This document shows, one piece after another, positions 6,806 to 17,473 of a stretch of DNA of 64,000 nt. Location: the NCBI RefSeq assembly GCF_000963865.1, contig NZ_CP011071.1:3088001-3152000 (forward strand). The letters run 5' to 3'. The stretch's first letter is position 1. Each line of letters begins with the position of its first letter. Source of the stretch: Flagellimonas lutaonensis (GTDB taxonomy: Bacteria > Bacteroidota > Bacteroidia > Flavobacteriales > Flavobacteriaceae). Position numbers and translations under genes: made by a program. Under the pieces are notes generated by a model. That model did no database searches. It was not told the DNA's origin and worked only from the letters and a program-made list of their open reading frames with translations.

Positions 6806-9667
6806 ATGATCAACTACGAAGAAAATATTGAAGTACGCGGGGCCCGTGTACACAATCTAAAAAACATTGACGTAACCATTCCCCGTGAAAAGCTGGTGGT
6901 GATCACCGGTCTGTCGGGCAGCGGTAAGTCGTCATTGGCCTTCGACACTATTTATGCCGAAGGGCAACGGCGGTATATCGAAACTTTTTCGGCCTATGCG
7001 CGTCAGTTTTTGGGTGGCCTTGAACGGCCCGATGTGGATAAGATTGATGGCCTTTCACCTGTCATTGCCATAGAACAGAAGACCACATCAAAATCGCCCC
7101 GTTCAACCGTTGGCACCATTACCGAGGTATACGATTTCTTGAGGCTGTTGTATGCCAGGGCATCTGATGCCTATAGCTACAACACCGGTGAAAAAATGGT
7201 GAGCTATAACGATGAGCAGATCAAGAACCTGATCATCGAATCGTACAAGGGCAAAAAGATCAACGTACTGGCCCCTGTCATCAAATCCCGAAAGGGACAC
7301 TATAGGGAACTGTTTGAGCAGATTGCCAAACAGGGCTTTGTAAAGGTGCGGGTCGATGGCGAGATCACCGATATCGTCAAGGGCATGAAAGTAGACCGCT
7401 ACAAGACCCACGACATAGAAATCGTCGTAGATCGTCTGAAGATCGGTGAAGGGGAAGAACTCGACCAACGCCTGAACGAAACCATCAACACGGCCATGTA
7501 CAGCGGCAATAATGTGTTGATGGTCTTGGAAGAGGGCGAAACCATACCCCGTTATTTCAGCAGGGACCTAATGTGCCCCAGCACGGGAATCTCGTACCCC
7601 ACTCCTGAGCCGAATACCTTTTCGTTCAACTCGCCCAAAGGCATGTGCCCCCATTGCAACGGTCTGGGCCATGTACATGAGGTAAACGAGCAGAAGATTT
7701 TTCCGAACAGAAAACTGTCCATTAAAAATGGGGGCATTGCCCCGCTTGGAGAATACAAAAAGTCATGGGCCTTCAAACAGTTGGAGACCATTGCGCAGCG
7801 GTATGGATTCGATTTGGGCAGCCCTATCGAAAAAATACCCCAAGAGGCCATGGACGTGATTCTGCATGGTGGCAAAGAAAGTTTTTCGGTGGACTCAAAG
7901 ACCTTAGGGGTCAAGCGCAGCTATACCATAGATTACGAGGGCATTTCCAATTTTATAAAGACCCAGTTCGAAGAGGCAAATGCCACCTCTATTCGAAGAT
8001 GGGCCAAAGAATATATGGACAAGATCAAATGCCCTTCCTGCAATGGCTCCCGCTTGCGGAAAGAATCGCTTTATTTCAAGGTGGCAGGCAAGAATATTGC
8101 CGAATTGGCTGAGATGGACATTGCCGAACTCGCCCAATTTTTTGAGAGTCTTGAAAACTCCCTGGAAGGAAACCAAAAAAAGATAGCCGAGGAAATTCTA
8201 AAGGAAATAAAAGCGCGGATCGGTTTTTTGTTGGATGTCGGGCTGGATTATCTTTCACTGAACCGAAGCTCAAAATCGCTCTCTGGTGGTGAGGCACAAC
8301 GCATTCGCTTGGCAACGCAAATTGGTTCGCAACTGGTGGGGGTGCTCTATATTTTGGATGAACCCAGTATTGGCCTACACCAGCGCGACAATGAACGTTT
8401 GATACACTCGCTTGCCTCGTTGCGCGATATTGGCAACTCGGTGATCGTGGTAGAACACGACCGTGATATGATCGAACATGCTGACCATGTCATCGATATT
8501 GGCCCTAGGGCAGGCCGACATGGAGGTGAAATCATTTCAGAGGGTCCGCCTTCAGCGCTGGTAAAACATCATACCCTGACCGCCGATTACATAACGGGTG
8601 AAAAAGAGATTCCCGTTCCTGAAAACCGTAGAAAGGGAAATGGAAAGAAGATAGTGCTTTCGGGCTGTTCGGGTAACAACCTAAAAAACGTGACCGTGGC
8701 CTTTCCCTTGGGAAAAATGATCGGTGTTACCGGGGTATCGGGCAGTGGCAAATCCACTTTGGTCAACGAGACCCTCTACCCCATTATGAACGCGCACTAT
8801 TTCAACGGTGTCAAAAAACCGATGCCCTACAAGAAAATCAGTGGCCTACAGCACATCGATAAGGTAATCGATATCAACCAGTCGCCGATTGGTCGCACCC
8901 CGCGGTCAAATCCGGCCACGTACACGGGGGTCTTTAGCGAAATACGCGCTCTTTTTGCAAAAACCACCGAAGCCACCATACGTGGTTATAAACCCGGACG
9001 GTTTAGTTTTAATGTGGCCGGTGGTCGTTGCGAGACCTGTCAAGGGGGTGGATTGAAGGTAATCGAGATGAATTTTTTGCCCGATGTTTATGTAGAGTGC
9101 GAAACCTGCAATGGTAAACGTTTTAACCGAGAGACCCTTGAAATACGGTACAAGGGCAAGTCGATTGCCGATGTGCTCGATATGACCATCAATGAGGCGG
9201 TTGATTTCTTTGAAAACGTTCCTAAAATCCATAGAAAACTCAAGACCATCAAAGATGTCGGACTGGGGTACATCCATCTTGGGCAACAATCCACAACCTT
9301 GTCAGGTGGCGAGGCACAACGTGTAAAGCTGGCTACCGAACTCTCGAAACGGGATACAGGCAACACCTTTTATATTCTTGACGAACCCACCACGGGGTTG
9401 CATTTTGAAGATATTCGGGTACTGATGGAAGTGCTGAACCGTTTGGTGGACAAGGGCAATACCGTTTTAGTGATCGAACACAACATGGATGTCATCAAAA
9501 TGATGGACCATATCATCGATATTGGTTATGAGGGTGGTCGCGGGGGTGGAATGATTGTTGCGGAAGGAACACCGGAAGAAGTAGCAAAAGATACTAAAAG
9601 TTATACGGCCAAGTTTTTGAAGAAAGAGCTTGAAACATCAAAAACACAGGTGGCCAAAGCAGTTTAA
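6806..9667 (+). CDS. uvrA: Excinuclease ABC subunit A
   Basis: The 953-residue protein is full length (E. coli UvrA is 940). It has two ABC ATPase modules with Walker A motifs GLSGSGKS and GVSGSGKS, two signature motifs SLSGGEAQR and TLSGGEAQR, and Walker B stretches [10 protein letters not shown] and [10 protein letters not shown]. Zinc-binding cysteines are seen at [17 protein letters not shown] and the C-terminal CETCQGG...CETCNGKRF. UvrA scans DNA for bulky damage and loads UvrB in nucleotide excision repair. A LOG-family gene follows 12 bases later and a large membrane-associated protein after that, so uvrA probably heads a three-gene transcript. Confidence 0.98.
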   Translation: MINYEENIEVRGARVHNLKNIDVTIPREKLVVITGLSGSGKSSLAFDTIYAEGQRRYIETFSAYARQFLGGLERPDVDKIDGLSPVIAIEQKTTSKSPRSTVGTITEVYDFLRLLYARASDAYSYNTGEKMVSYNDEQIKNLIIESYKGKKINVLAPVIKSRKGHYRELFEQIAKQGFVKVRVDGEITDIVKGMKVDRYKTHDIEIVVDRLKIGEGEELDQRLNETINTAMYSGNNVLMVLEEGETIPRYFSRDLMCPSTGISYPTPEPNTFSFNSPKGMCPHCNGLGHVHEVNEQKIFPNRKLSIKNGGIAPLGEYKKSWAFKQLETIAQRYGFDLGSPIEKIPQEAMDVILHGGKESFSVDSKTLGVKRSYTIDYEGISNFIKTQFEEANATSIRRWAKEYMDKIKCPSCNGSRLRKESLYFKVAGKNIAELAEMDIAELAQFFESLENSLEGNQKKIAEEILKEIKARIGFLLDVGLDYLSLNRSSKSLSGGEAQRIRLATQIGSQLVGVLYILDEPSIGLHQRDNERLIHSLASLRDIGNSVIVVEHDRDMIEHADHVIDIGPRAGRHGGEIISEGPPSALVKHHTLTADYITGEKEIPVPENRRKGNGKKIVLSGCSGNNLKNVTVAFPLGKMIGVTGVSGSGKSTLVNETLYPIMNAHYFNGVKKPMPYKKISGLQHIDKVIDINQSPIGRTPRSNPATYTGVFSEIRALFAKTTEATIRGYKPGRFSFNVAGGRCETCQGGGLKVIEMNFLPDVYVECETCNGKRFNRETLEIRYKGKSIADVLDMTINEAVDFFENVPKIHRKLKTIKDVGLGYIHLGQQSTTLSGGEAQRVKLATELSKRDTGNTFYILDEPTTGLHFEDIRVLMEVLNRLVDKGNTVLVIEHNMDVIKMMDHIIDIGYEGGRGGGMIVAEGTPEEVAKDTKSYTAKFLKKELETSKTQVAKAV

Positions 9668-9679
9668 CCAACAGTAGTT

Positions 9680-10366
9680 ATGAGGAAAGAACAACACCAC
9701 AAAGGCTGGAATGAAATCAAAACAAACGATTCATGGGCCATATTCAAGATTATGGGCGAATTTGTAAATGGGTTCGAAAAGATGAGCGCCATTGGGCCGT
9801 GTGTTTCCATTTTTGGATCGGCGCGAACAAAAACGGGCACCAAATATTACAATTTGGCCGTTGATATTGCCCAAAAACTTGCGCAAGCCGGGTATGGCGT
9901 AATCACTGGGGGCGGACCAGGCATCATGGAGGCGGGCAATAGAGGCGCCAATCAGGCCGGCGGGGTGTCGGTAGGGCTCAACATCGATTTACCGTTTGAG
10001 CAGCACGACAACCCATACATTGACCCTGACAAAAGCCTCGATTTTGATTATTTCTTTGTTAGAAAGGTAATGTTTGTAAAGTATTCACAGGGGTTTGTGG
10101 TGCTTCCGGGTGGTTTCGGCACCTTGGATGAACTTTTTGAGGCCATGACCCTTATACAGACCCAAAAAATCGGAAAATTCCCTATAGTAATGGTGGGCTC
10201 CGAGTTTTGGGGCGGTTTGGTCGATTGGTTGCGAGACCGCCTACTGGCAGAAAAGAATATCAGCGCCACCGACCTTGAGCTTTTTAAAGTAGTCGATTCG
10301 TCAGACGAGGTTATTGAAATAATCGATAGTTTCTACAAAGGCCATATGCTGAGCCCGAACTTCTAA
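9680..10366 (+). CDS. LOG family nucleotide 5'-monophosphate phosphoribohydrolase-like protein
   Basis: The 228-residue Rossmann-type protein has both family motifs: GGGPGIMEAGNRGA (residues 77-90) and the catalytic PGGFGTLDE (143-151). LOG/TIGR00730 enzymes cut the N-glycosidic bond of nucleoside monophosphates, such as cytokinin nucleotides in plants or AMP-type substrates in bacteria. It starts 12 bases after uvrA. Its stop codon overlaps the next start as TAATG, suggesting translational coupling. Its role beside uvrA is unclear; nucleotide housekeeping is an inference. Confidence 0.9.
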   Translation: MRKEQHHKGWNEIKTNDSWAIFKIMGEFVNGFEKMSAIGPCVSIFGSARTKTGTKYYNLAVDIAQKLAQAGYGVITGGGPGIMEAGNRGANQAGGVSVGLNIDLPFEQHDNPYIDPDKSLDFDYFFVRKVMFVKYSQGFVVLPGGFGTLDELFEAMTLIQTQKIGKFPIVMVGSEFWGGLVDWLRDRLLAEKNISATDLELFKVVDSSDEVIEIIDSFYKGHMLSPNF

Positions 10367-13209
10367 TGCCGCTTAATAATTTGAACAGGATATCCCACAT
10401 TATTGTTGTTCTTGGTCTTCTGTGCATTGCTAAGGGCACTGCACAACACATCAACCAAGTGACTGCGACCATTGACCACGAGACCAAGGAAGTACACATC
10501 AAACAACGTATTACCTATTGGAACATGTCTGGCCATGGGCTATCGTCTATTTATTTCAACGACTGGAACCATTCGTACTCCAGTAAAAGAACGGCATTGG
10601 CCAAGCGCTTTGCAGAAGAATTCAACCGTGGGCTTTATTTTGCCAAAGATGAGGAACGGGGGCGCACGACCATTACCAGTGTGGTTGACCATGAATATGT
10701 GGGGCTGCATTGGGAAAGGACCAACCAAAGGGATATCGTTAAAATTACTTTGGATAAGCCCCTACCGCCAAATGAGTCTGCGCAACTGTTTATAACCTAC
10801 ACCCTAAAACTGCCCCACAGCAAGTTTACCGACTATGGTTTTTATGACCACGGCGGGTATTATCTGAAAGACTGGTACCTTACCCCTGCTGTTTTTGACG
10901 GTGAATGGAAATTGTACTCAAACAAGAACCTTGATGACCTGCACACCGATTTGGCCGAGACCACAGTCAATCTAATCTATCCTTCGGGGCTTTTTGTGGC
11001 TTCCAATTTTGACAGTAGTGGAAGTGCTTCGTTTCCGGGCGGGCAGCAGATTTCGTTACGGGGCAGTCAGCGCAAAAGCTGTGAGATCATACTCACGCCC
11101 GAAAATACCTTTACCAAGCACGTAACACCCTATTTGACCATAGCCACCGACATCGAGTCGGCCAAATACAATGAGATTGCCCAAGGCATTTCAATAAATA
11201 TGATTGCTGAATTCTTGCATGAAAATTTAGGGAGTTACCCCCACAATACGTTGTTGGTCAGTGAAATACAGTACAATGACAGTCCGTTGTACGGTTTGAA
11301 CCAACTACCCTCTTTCATCCGTCCGTACGAAGAAAAATTTCAATTTGAGATGAAGGTGCTGAAAACGGCACTCAACAGCTATTTGAGGGAGACACTTTTC
11401 TTTGATATTAGAAAAGACCGCTGGGTAAACGATGCCATTGCCAACTATCTAATGATAAAGTATGTTGAGAAATATTACCCCGATCAAAAGCTGATCGGAA
11501 AACTGGCCAACATGTGGGGTATTCGCAGTTTTCATTTGGCCGATATGGGGTTTAATGAGCAATACGCCTTTTTTAGCATGCTGGCGGCAAGAAAAAACAT
11601 CGACCAAGCACTCAACACGCCCAACGATTCTTTGATAAAGTTCAACCAAAAAATCGCCAATCGATATAAGGCGGGCCTCGGGCTGGCCTATTTGGCCGAA
11701 TATGTGGGAGAAGAAAGAATCGACAGCACCATTCTCGACTTCTTCAATGTTCACAAATTGGATTCCAGAATTAAGGTGGAAGATTTCAAGAACGTGCTTG
11801 AGCAATGCTCTGACAATGAGCTTGATTGGTTCTTTGATGAATATGTGAGTACCCGTAAAAAGATTGACTACAAAATCAAGAGCATTGAAAAGACCGATGA
11901 TTCCATCACCTTTACCCTAAAAAACAAACGGGGTACCAAGGTGCCCATTTCGCTGTTCGGCTTGAAGAAAGATTCGGTGGTCTCAAAATATTGGTTTACC
12001 GATATCGATAGCTCAAAGACCTTTACCATTCCCAGAAATGGTGAAGACCGTCTGGTACTGAACTATGACCAAAAAATACCTGAATTCAACCAACGTGACA
12101 ATTGGAAGACACTGAACGGATTTTTTTCGAGCAACAAACCGTTAAAATTCCAATTTTTCAAAGACACTGAAGACCCTTATTACAACCAAGTATTTTATGT
12201 TCCTGTGGCCAACTTCAATATTTATGACGGAGTTACGCCGGGTCTTCGCATATACAACAAAACTTTTCTTGAGCGCCCTTTTCAGTTCGACATTGCCCCG
12301 ACATATTCATTTTTGGAAAGGACATTGGTCGGCAAGGCAAGTCTGAGGTACCGAAAGTACCATGGTAAAAGTGGCCTGTACGTGTCAAACTATCAATTAC
12401 AAGGTTCCACGTCGCATTTTCAGGTCAATTCCCGTTTTTCTACCCTGACACCGTCCATCTTGCTGGGTTGGCGACCAGACAACCTGATTTCGAACCGAAG
12501 GCAATTTTTGCTGTTCAGGCACCGAAGTGTATTTCGCAACATTGACGATGCCATTGCCGATGACATAGACACCGACCCAGACTATAATATTTTCAACGTT
12601 CGTTTTCAAGACATAGACAACGATATCATTAATTATAAGTCATGGTGGCTCGATGCCCAGCATTCAAGCAATTTCACCAAATTGGCCTTTGAACTCGAGT
12701 ACCGGTGGCTGTATGAGAACAACCGCCAGTTCAATATCAGGTTCTATGCAGGAAAGTTTCTGCGCAACAAGACCAATTCAGACTTTTTTAGTTTTGCCCT
12801 TGACCGGCCCACAGATTATCTTTTTGACCTAAACTATCTGGGCCGCTCAGAAGACTCGGGTATTTACAGCCAACAGATCATTATTGCCGAAGGCGGGTTC
12901 AAATCAAAATTGCCCGACCCTTTCGCCAATGATTGGATAGCAACCACCAATGCCAGCATCAATCTGTGGCGATGGATAGAATTGTATGGCGATATGGGTT
13001 TTTTGAAGAATAAGGGAGAAAATACCCGATTTGTCTACGATTCTGGTATCCGATTGAATTTTGTGACCGATTACTTTGAGTTGTATTTCCCCCTACACTC
13101 CAACAATGGATGGGAAATTGGCCAGCCCAACTACGGCGAGCGCATTCGGTTTGTGGTAACCATTAGTCCGCGTACCCTGACCGGTCTCTTTACCCGAAAA
13201 TGGTTCTAG
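10366..13209 (+). CDS. Degenerate M1-peptidase-like protein fused to an outer-membrane barrel-like domain
   Basis: The 947-residue product has a signal peptide ending near Ala25-Gln27, an M1-type N-terminal beta domain and a helical part that aligns with the M1 catalytic region. The zinc motif is lost: where HExxH would be, it reads LNSYLRETLFF, followed by RWVNDAIANYLM in place of the usual WLNEGFATY. The last 350 residues alternate aromatic and polar residues like beta-barrel strands and end in a C-terminal phenylalanine (GLFTRKWF), typical of outer-membrane proteins. It therefore probably sits in the outer membrane as a pseudo-peptidase. It overlaps the LOG gene by one base. Function unknown. 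Confidence 0.8.
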   Translation: MPLNNLNRISHIIVVLGLLCIAKGTAQHINQVTATIDHETKEVHIKQRITYWNMSGHGLSSIYFNDWNHSYSSKRTALAKRFAEEFNRGLYFAKDEERGRTTITSVVDHEYVGLHWERTNQRDIVKITLDKPLPPNESAQLFITYTLKLPHSKFTDYGFYDHGGYYLKDWYLTPAVFDGEWKLYSNKNLDDLHTDLAETTVNLIYPSGLFVASNFDSSGSASFPGGQQISLRGSQRKSCEIILTPENTFTKHVTPYLTIATDIESAKYNEIAQGISINMIAEFLHENLGSYPHNTLLVSEIQYNDSPLYGLNQLPSFIRPYEEKFQFEMKVLKTALNSYLRETLFFDIRKDRWVNDAIANYLMIKYVEKYYPDQKLIGKLANMWGIRSFHLADMGFNEQYAFFSMLAARKNIDQALNTPNDSLIKFNQKIANRYKAGLGLAYLAEYVGEERIDSTILDFFNVHKLDSRIKVEDFKNVLEQCSDNELDWFFDEYVSTRKKIDYKIKSIEKTDDSITFTLKNKRGTKVPISLFGLKKDSVVSKYWFTDIDSSKTFTIPRNGEDRLVLNYDQKIPEFNQRDNWKTLNGFFSSNKPLKFQFFKDTEDPYYNQVFYVPVANFNIYDGVTPGLRIYNKTFLERPFQFDIAPTYSFLERTLVGKASLRYRKYHGKSGLYVSNYQLQGSTSHFQVNSRFSTLTPSILLGWRPDNLISNRRQFLLFRHRSVFRNIDDAIADDIDTDPDYNIFNVRFQDIDNDIINYKSWWLDAQHSSNFTKLAFELEYRWLYENNRQFNIRFYAGKFLRNKTNSDFFSFALDRPTDYLFDLNYLGRSEDSGIYSQQIIIAEGGFKSKLPDPFANDWIATTNASINLWRWIELYGDMGFLKNKGENTRFVYDSGIRLNFVTDYFELYFPLHSNNGWEIGQPNYGERIRFVVTISPRTLTGLFTRKWF

Positions 13210-13240
13210 CCACCATTGCGATATTTTCAAAATAGAAACA

Positions 13241-13259
13241 CAAAAACCATCGGTTTTTG
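13241..13259 (+). terminator. Possible terminator hairpin after the uvrA operon
   Basis: CAAAAACC (13241-13248) and GGTTTTTG (13252-13259) form a perfect 8-base stem with a three-base loop, 32 bases after the stop of the barrel protein gene. The stem is AT-rich and there is no separate T tract, so this is only a candidate. Confidence 0.35.
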
Positions 13260-13321
13260 ATGAATCTTTTATTTATTTACAATAAATTATCATATTGTGA
13301 AATTTTTAGCGTTTTTATTGA

Positions 13322-13352
13322 TTGAAAAATTCATAGTTTTTTGTTAATTTCG
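13322..13352 (+). promoter_or_regulatory. Candidate promoter of the fused E1 gene
   Basis: A TTG at 13322-13324 is followed after 20 bases by TAATTTCG (13345-13352), one mismatch from the Bacteroidota -7 consensus TAnnTTTG. It sits 24 bases before the ATG at 13377 in a strongly AT-rich spacer. Confidence 0.45.
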
Positions 13353-13376
13353 CGTCGAACTTCTACATAAAGCTTA

Positions 13377-15788
13377 ATGAAGCCCAATCAAGAGACCAGC
13401 AATGAAATTTCGTTCGATGATTTTCAAGAGCAAATCTTGAAAGATTACGAGATTGCGGTCACTAGCCGTGAGTGCAGTGTCTTGGGTCGACGTGAAGTAC
13501 TGACCGGAAAGGCAAAGTTTGGCATTTTCGGCGATGGTAAAGAGCTACCACAACTAGCCATGGCAAGGGCGTTTCAAGACGGTGATTTTAGAAGTGGTTA
13601 TTACCGCGACCAAACCTTTATGATGGCACTGGGCCATTTGGGGCCCAAAGAATTTTTCCATGGCCTTTATGCCACCCCTGATATAGGCCTGGACCCCATG
13701 AGTGCCGGGCGTCAAATGGGAGGCCATTTTGGCACCCACAGCCTTAATGAAGATGGCACATGGAAAGACCTTACCAAGCAAAAAAACAGCAGTTCTGATA
13801 TTTCATGCACAGCTGGCCAAATGCCAAGACTCTTGGGGCTGGCCCATGCCTCTAAAATATACCGTCAGGTAAAGGGTATTGACCAAACCAACTTTTCGAA
13901 AAATGGCAATGAGGTCGCATGGGGCACCATAGGAAATGCAAGTACCAGTGAGGGGCATTTCTTTGAAACCTTGAACGCCGCCGGGGTCATGCAGGTTCCG
14001 ATGGTCATCAGTATCTGGGATGACGAATATGGTATTTCCGTTCCGGCGGAATACCATACCACAAAGGGTGACATTTCCGAAGCTTTGAAGGGCTTGCAAC
14101 GTGATGAGAACAATAAGGGCTTTGAAATATTCAAGGTGCCGGGGTGGGACTATACCGCACTGATCCATGCCTTTGAAAACGCAGGTGAAATCGCGCGCGA
14201 AGAGCATGTTCCCGTGCTGCTCCATGTAACCGAACTAACACAGCCACAGGGGCATTCTACCTCTGGTTCGCACGAACGATACAAAACACCCGAAAGGTTG
14301 CAATGGGAAAAAGAACATGACTGCAACCGAAAGTTCAGAAACTGGATACTTGAGAATGGCATCGCTACGGAAGAGGAGCTAAAGGCACTTGAAAAGGAAA
14401 TCAAGCAAAGGGTCAGAAAAGCCAAGAATGAGGCATGGGCCGATTTCTTGCGACCCAACATTGAAGAAAAGAACAAATTGATCCACCTGTTGGATGCCAT
14501 GGCGGCCAAAAGCCCGAACAAGGCCTTTATCAACAAAGTGAAGAATGACTTGGTCGCCATTCGAGAACCCTTGAAAAAAGATGTTGCCTCCCACGGTAGA
14601 AAGGCCTTGAAATATGTATTGGGTGAAACAACGCCCGAAAAAACCGCCCTTCAGCAGTGGATCAACACGTATCTAGATAAAACACAGCCCAAGTTCAGTT
14701 CGCATCTTTACAGTGAACTTCCCAATAAGGCGACCACGGTGCCGGCGGTACCTCCTGTGTATACTGAAAATCCTGAGGAGGTAGATGGCAGGATCGTTCT
14801 TCGAGACAATTTTGACAAACTTTTTGACAAGTATCCGAACGCCCTGATCTTTGGTGAAGATACCGGTAGAATTGGTGATGTGAACCAAGGTTTGGAAGGC
14901 TTGCAAAAGAAATATGGTGAGTTGCGAATTGCGGATACCAGCATTCGTGAGGCGACCATAATTGGCCAAGGCGTCGGACTTGCCATGCGCGGTCTCAGGC
15001 CCATAGCCGAGATACAGTATCTCGACTATATTCTTTATGGCCTGCAGATCATGAGCGATGATCTTGCCACACTATTGTATAGAACCGTGGGCAAACAAAA
15101 GGCACCGTTGATTGTCAGAACCCGAGGGCATCGCCTAGAGGGCATTTGGCACTCTGGCTCACCCATGGGCGGATTGATCCACTTACTAAGGGGCATGTAC
15201 ATACTTGTGCCCAGAAACATGACCCAAGCCGCTGGTTTTTACAATACCTTGATGAAAAGCGATGAGCCAGCTCTCGTTATTGAAAGTCTCAATGGATATC
15301 GCTTGAAAGAAAAATTGCCTTCAAACCTTGGGGAGTTCTGTACCCCGATTGGTAAGGTTGAAACGTTGAAAGAGGGTACAGACATTACTTTGGTGTCGTA
15401 TGGCTCAACCTTGCGGATAGTAGAGGCAGTTGCAAAAGACTTGTTGGAGGTGGGTATAGATGCCGAGGTTATCGATGCCCAATGCCTATTGCCATTCGAT
15501 TTGGGGCATGAGGTGGTTGAAAGTGTCAAGAAGACCAACAGGCTTTTGGTAATCGATGAAGACGTGCCAGGAGGCTGCTCGGCATATCTTGTCCAACAGA
15601 TTGTAGAGGTACAGGGAGGGTACAGATATCTCGACAGTGCCCCACAGACACTTGCCTCACAACCGCATAGACCTGCGTATGCCTCTGATGGGGATTATTT
15701 CTCAAAACCCAATGCAGAAGATATTTTTGAAAAGGTCTATTCGATCATGCACGAGGCCGATCCCGAGTCGTACCCACAACTTCGCTGA
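13377..15788 (+). CDS. Fused alpha/beta E1 of a 2-oxoacid (probably branched-chain) dehydrogenase
   Basis: The 803-residue protein joins E1-alpha (about residues 1-400) and E1-beta (about 460-800) in one chain, as is common in Bacteroidota. It decarboxylates a 2-oxoacid with thiamine diphosphate and passes the acyl group to E2. The cofactor region reads IGNASTSEGHFFETLN, so the usual GDG aspartate is Asn here. The beta half shows LIFGEDTGRIGDVNQG and REATIIGQGVGLAMRG. E2 and E3 genes are not adjacent. Branched-chain substrates are the usual assignment for this fused form, but pyruvate or another 2-oxoacid cannot be excluded. It stands alone with its own promoter. Confidence 0.9.
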   Translation: MKPNQETSNEISFDDFQEQILKDYEIAVTSRECSVLGRREVLTGKAKFGIFGDGKELPQLAMARAFQDGDFRSGYYRDQTFMMALGHLGPKEFFHGLYATPDIGLDPMSAGRQMGGHFGTHSLNEDGTWKDLTKQKNSSSDISCTAGQMPRLLGLAHASKIYRQVKGIDQTNFSKNGNEVAWGTIGNASTSEGHFFETLNAAGVMQVPMVISIWDDEYGISVPAEYHTTKGDISEALKGLQRDENNKGFEIFKVPGWDYTALIHAFENAGEIAREEHVPVLLHVTELTQPQGHSTSGSHERYKTPERLQWEKEHDCNRKFRNWILENGIATEEELKALEKEIKQRVRKAKNEAWADFLRPNIEEKNKLIHLLDAMAAKSPNKAFINKVKNDLVAIREPLKKDVASHGRKALKYVLGETTPEKTALQQWINTYLDKTQPKFSSHLYSELPNKATTVPAVPPVYTENPEEVDGRIVLRDNFDKLFDKYPNALIFGEDTGRIGDVNQGLEGLQKKYGELRIADTSIREATIIGQGVGLAMRGLRPIAEIQYLDYILYGLQIMSDDLATLLYRTVGKQKAPLIVRTRGHRLEGIWHSGSPMGGLIHLLRGMYILVPRNMTQAAGFYNTLMKSDEPALVIESLNGYRLKEKLPSNLGEFCTPIGKVETLKEGTDITLVSYGSTLRIVEAVAKDLLEVGIDAEVIDAQCLLPFDLGHEVVESVKKTNRLLVIDEDVPGGCSAYLVQQIVEVQGGYRYLDSAPQTLASQPHRPAYASDGDYFSKPNAEDIFEKVYSIMHEADPESYPQLR

Positions 15789-15799
15789 TGAACAGTAGA

Positions 15800-15830
15800 T
15801 TGCGGTATATGCGCTAAAAATCTATCTTTG
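15800..15830 (+). promoter_or_regulatory. Candidate promoter of the DoxX gene
   Basis: TTG (15800-15802), 20 bases, then TATCTTTG (15823-15830), an exact match to TAnnTTTG. It ends 25 bases before the ATG at 15856, a suitable distance for a Bacteroidota promoter. Confidence 0.6.
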
Positions 15831-15855
15831 TAAAAACTTAAAATCCCCCGAAGAA

Positions 15856-16233
15856 ATGAAAAGGAGTGCCCTAAACCATCTTGCGCTGGCCATTTTGCGC
15901 ATTGTACCCTCTGCCTTTATGCTCACGCATGGTATTCCCAAATTTAAAAAACTCATTTCGGGCAATATAGAATTTATAAACCCCTTAGGTTTGGGTGAAG
16001 CCCCTACCCTATTTTTGGCAGTTTTGGGCGAGTTTGTATGCCCTATTCTTATCATTTTAGGTTTTAAGACCAAATGGGCCACCCTACCCACCATGGCCAC
16101 TATGGCAGCGGCTGCATTTATTGTGCACGCCCCGGATCCCTTCGCAAAAAAGGAGTTGGCGTTGCTTTACCTTACGATTTTTCTGGTCATCTTTTTGTTG
16201 GGCCCGGGTAAATACAGCATTGACAGGAAGTAA
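15856..16233 (+). CDS. DoxX family membrane protein
   Basis: The 125-residue protein has about four membrane-spanning segments and the family pattern of an Arg-containing first helix (LAILRIVPSAFMLTHGIPKF), a central AVLGEFVCPILIILGF and a final helix ending in GPGKYSID. DoxX-like proteins are small inner-membrane proteins linked to redox or thiol stress and quinol oxidation in some lineages; no precise role can be given. It has its own promoter candidate. Its stop abuts that of the convergent holA with no spacer, so the two transcripts must overlap at their 3' ends. Confidence 0.88.
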   Translation: MKRSALNHLALAILRIVPSAFMLTHGIPKFKKLISGNIEFINPLGLGEAPTLFLAVLGEFVCPILIILGFKTKWATLPTMATMAAAAFIVHAPDPFAKKELALLYLTIFLVIFLLGPGKYSIDRK

Positions 16234-17235
16234 TCACATTACGTTTACCAGCAATTCTTTGAGCAGATCTGCTTGCGAGGCATTGTAGGCACCAACGCCT
16301 TTGCCCTTCATGTCGAGTTTTCGCAGCTCAGAAATAATGTGGCTGACCTGTTTCATCGGGTAGTTTCTTGCTGCCGTTTGAAACTCACCGACAAAATAGG
16401 GATTGATTCCCAAGGTCGAAGCGACATTTTTAGACGAATGGTCGCTTAGGCCATGGTACTGCAACAACTGGGTAAAAAAGGTGTTCAACAGAGTGATGGT
16501 CACCACAAACGGATTGTCTTTTGGGTTTTGGGCAAAATAATTGATAATGCGCGTGGCCTTTTTCACATTGCGCTCGCCAATGGCCTTTTTTAGTTCAAAG
16601 TTGTTGAAATCCTTACTGATGCCGATATGTTGTTCGATCAACTCAGAAGTTATCTCGGTGTCGGCCTCCACCACCATGAGCAGTTTTTTAAGCTCGTTGT
16701 CTATTTTGCTCAAATCGGTCCCCAGAAACTCGACCAATAGGGCACTGGCCTTAGGGGAAATCTTTCTTTTTTTACCCGCCAAGGTGCGCCGTATCCAATC
16801 GGCCACTTGGTTTTCGTACAGTTTTTTGCTCTCAAAGAGCACCCCCTTCTTTTTAATGGTCTTGTAAAGACTTTTCCGCTTGTCGAGTTTTTTGTACTTG
16901 TAGCAGATTACCAAAATGGTCGTGGGCTGCGGATTTTCGACATATGCTACCAAGTTTTCAATGGTTCTGGACAAGTGCTGGGCCTCCTTTATAATGACCA
17001 CCTGATGTTCGGCCATCATAGGAAAACGCTTGGCATTTGATACAATCTCCTCTATGTTGGTATCCTTGCCGTAAAGGGTCATCTGGTTGAAACCCTTTTC
17101 CTCTTCACTCAACACATGGTCTGCAATGTACTTTGCGACTTTGTCGATATAATAAGGCTCATCCCCCATTAAAAAGTATATGGGGTATAGCTTTCTTTCA
17201 TTGATTTCCTCAACTATTTTCTTTGCCTGCTCCAT
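16234..17235 (-). CDS. holA: DNA polymerase III subunit delta
   Basis: The 333-residue protein matches HolA: an AAA+-like fold beginning PIYFLMGDEPYYIDKVAKYI, the central KRFPMMAEHQVVIIKEAQ, and the C-terminal all-helical collar domain. As in other HolA proteins there is no working Walker A motif. Delta opens the beta sliding clamp within the clamp-loader complex. The gene abuts the doxX stop and is divergent from the DUF4838 gene with about 240 bases between. Confidence 0.93.
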   Translation of the reverse strand: MEQAKKIVEEINERKLYPIYFLMGDEPYYIDKVAKYIADHVLSEEEKGFNQMTLYGKDTNIEEIVSNAKRFPMMAEHQVVIIKEAQHLSRTIENLVAYVENPQPTTILVICYKYKKLDKRKSLYKTIKKKGVLFESKKLYENQVADWIRRTLAGKKRKISPKASALLVEFLGTDLSKIDNELKKLLMVVEADTEITSELIEQHIGISKDFNNFELKKAIGERNVKKATRIINYFAQNPKDNPFVVTITLLNTFFTQLLQYHGLSDHSSKNVASTLGINPYFVGEFQTAARNYPMKQVSHIISELRKLDMKGKGVGAYNASQADLLKELLVNVM

Positions 17236-17473
17236 TTATGAAATACGGGGTTTTTGGTGTTTCCTAAAAAAACAATTTTACGCCAAGGGCAGAACTGGAA
17301 AACCAAGGATTAAAAGTAAGCACTTTACCTGTTTTGGCAATGTCCATTACGGCAATATTATGCTTTGTTCGGCCCGTGCGCAGGGTTGTTGGTCTAATTA
17401 TATCGGAAATAACATAAAAATTCAACATCTTCAACCTACAAGGCTTGATGAAGCTCCCGAAATAAGTTGTCTT

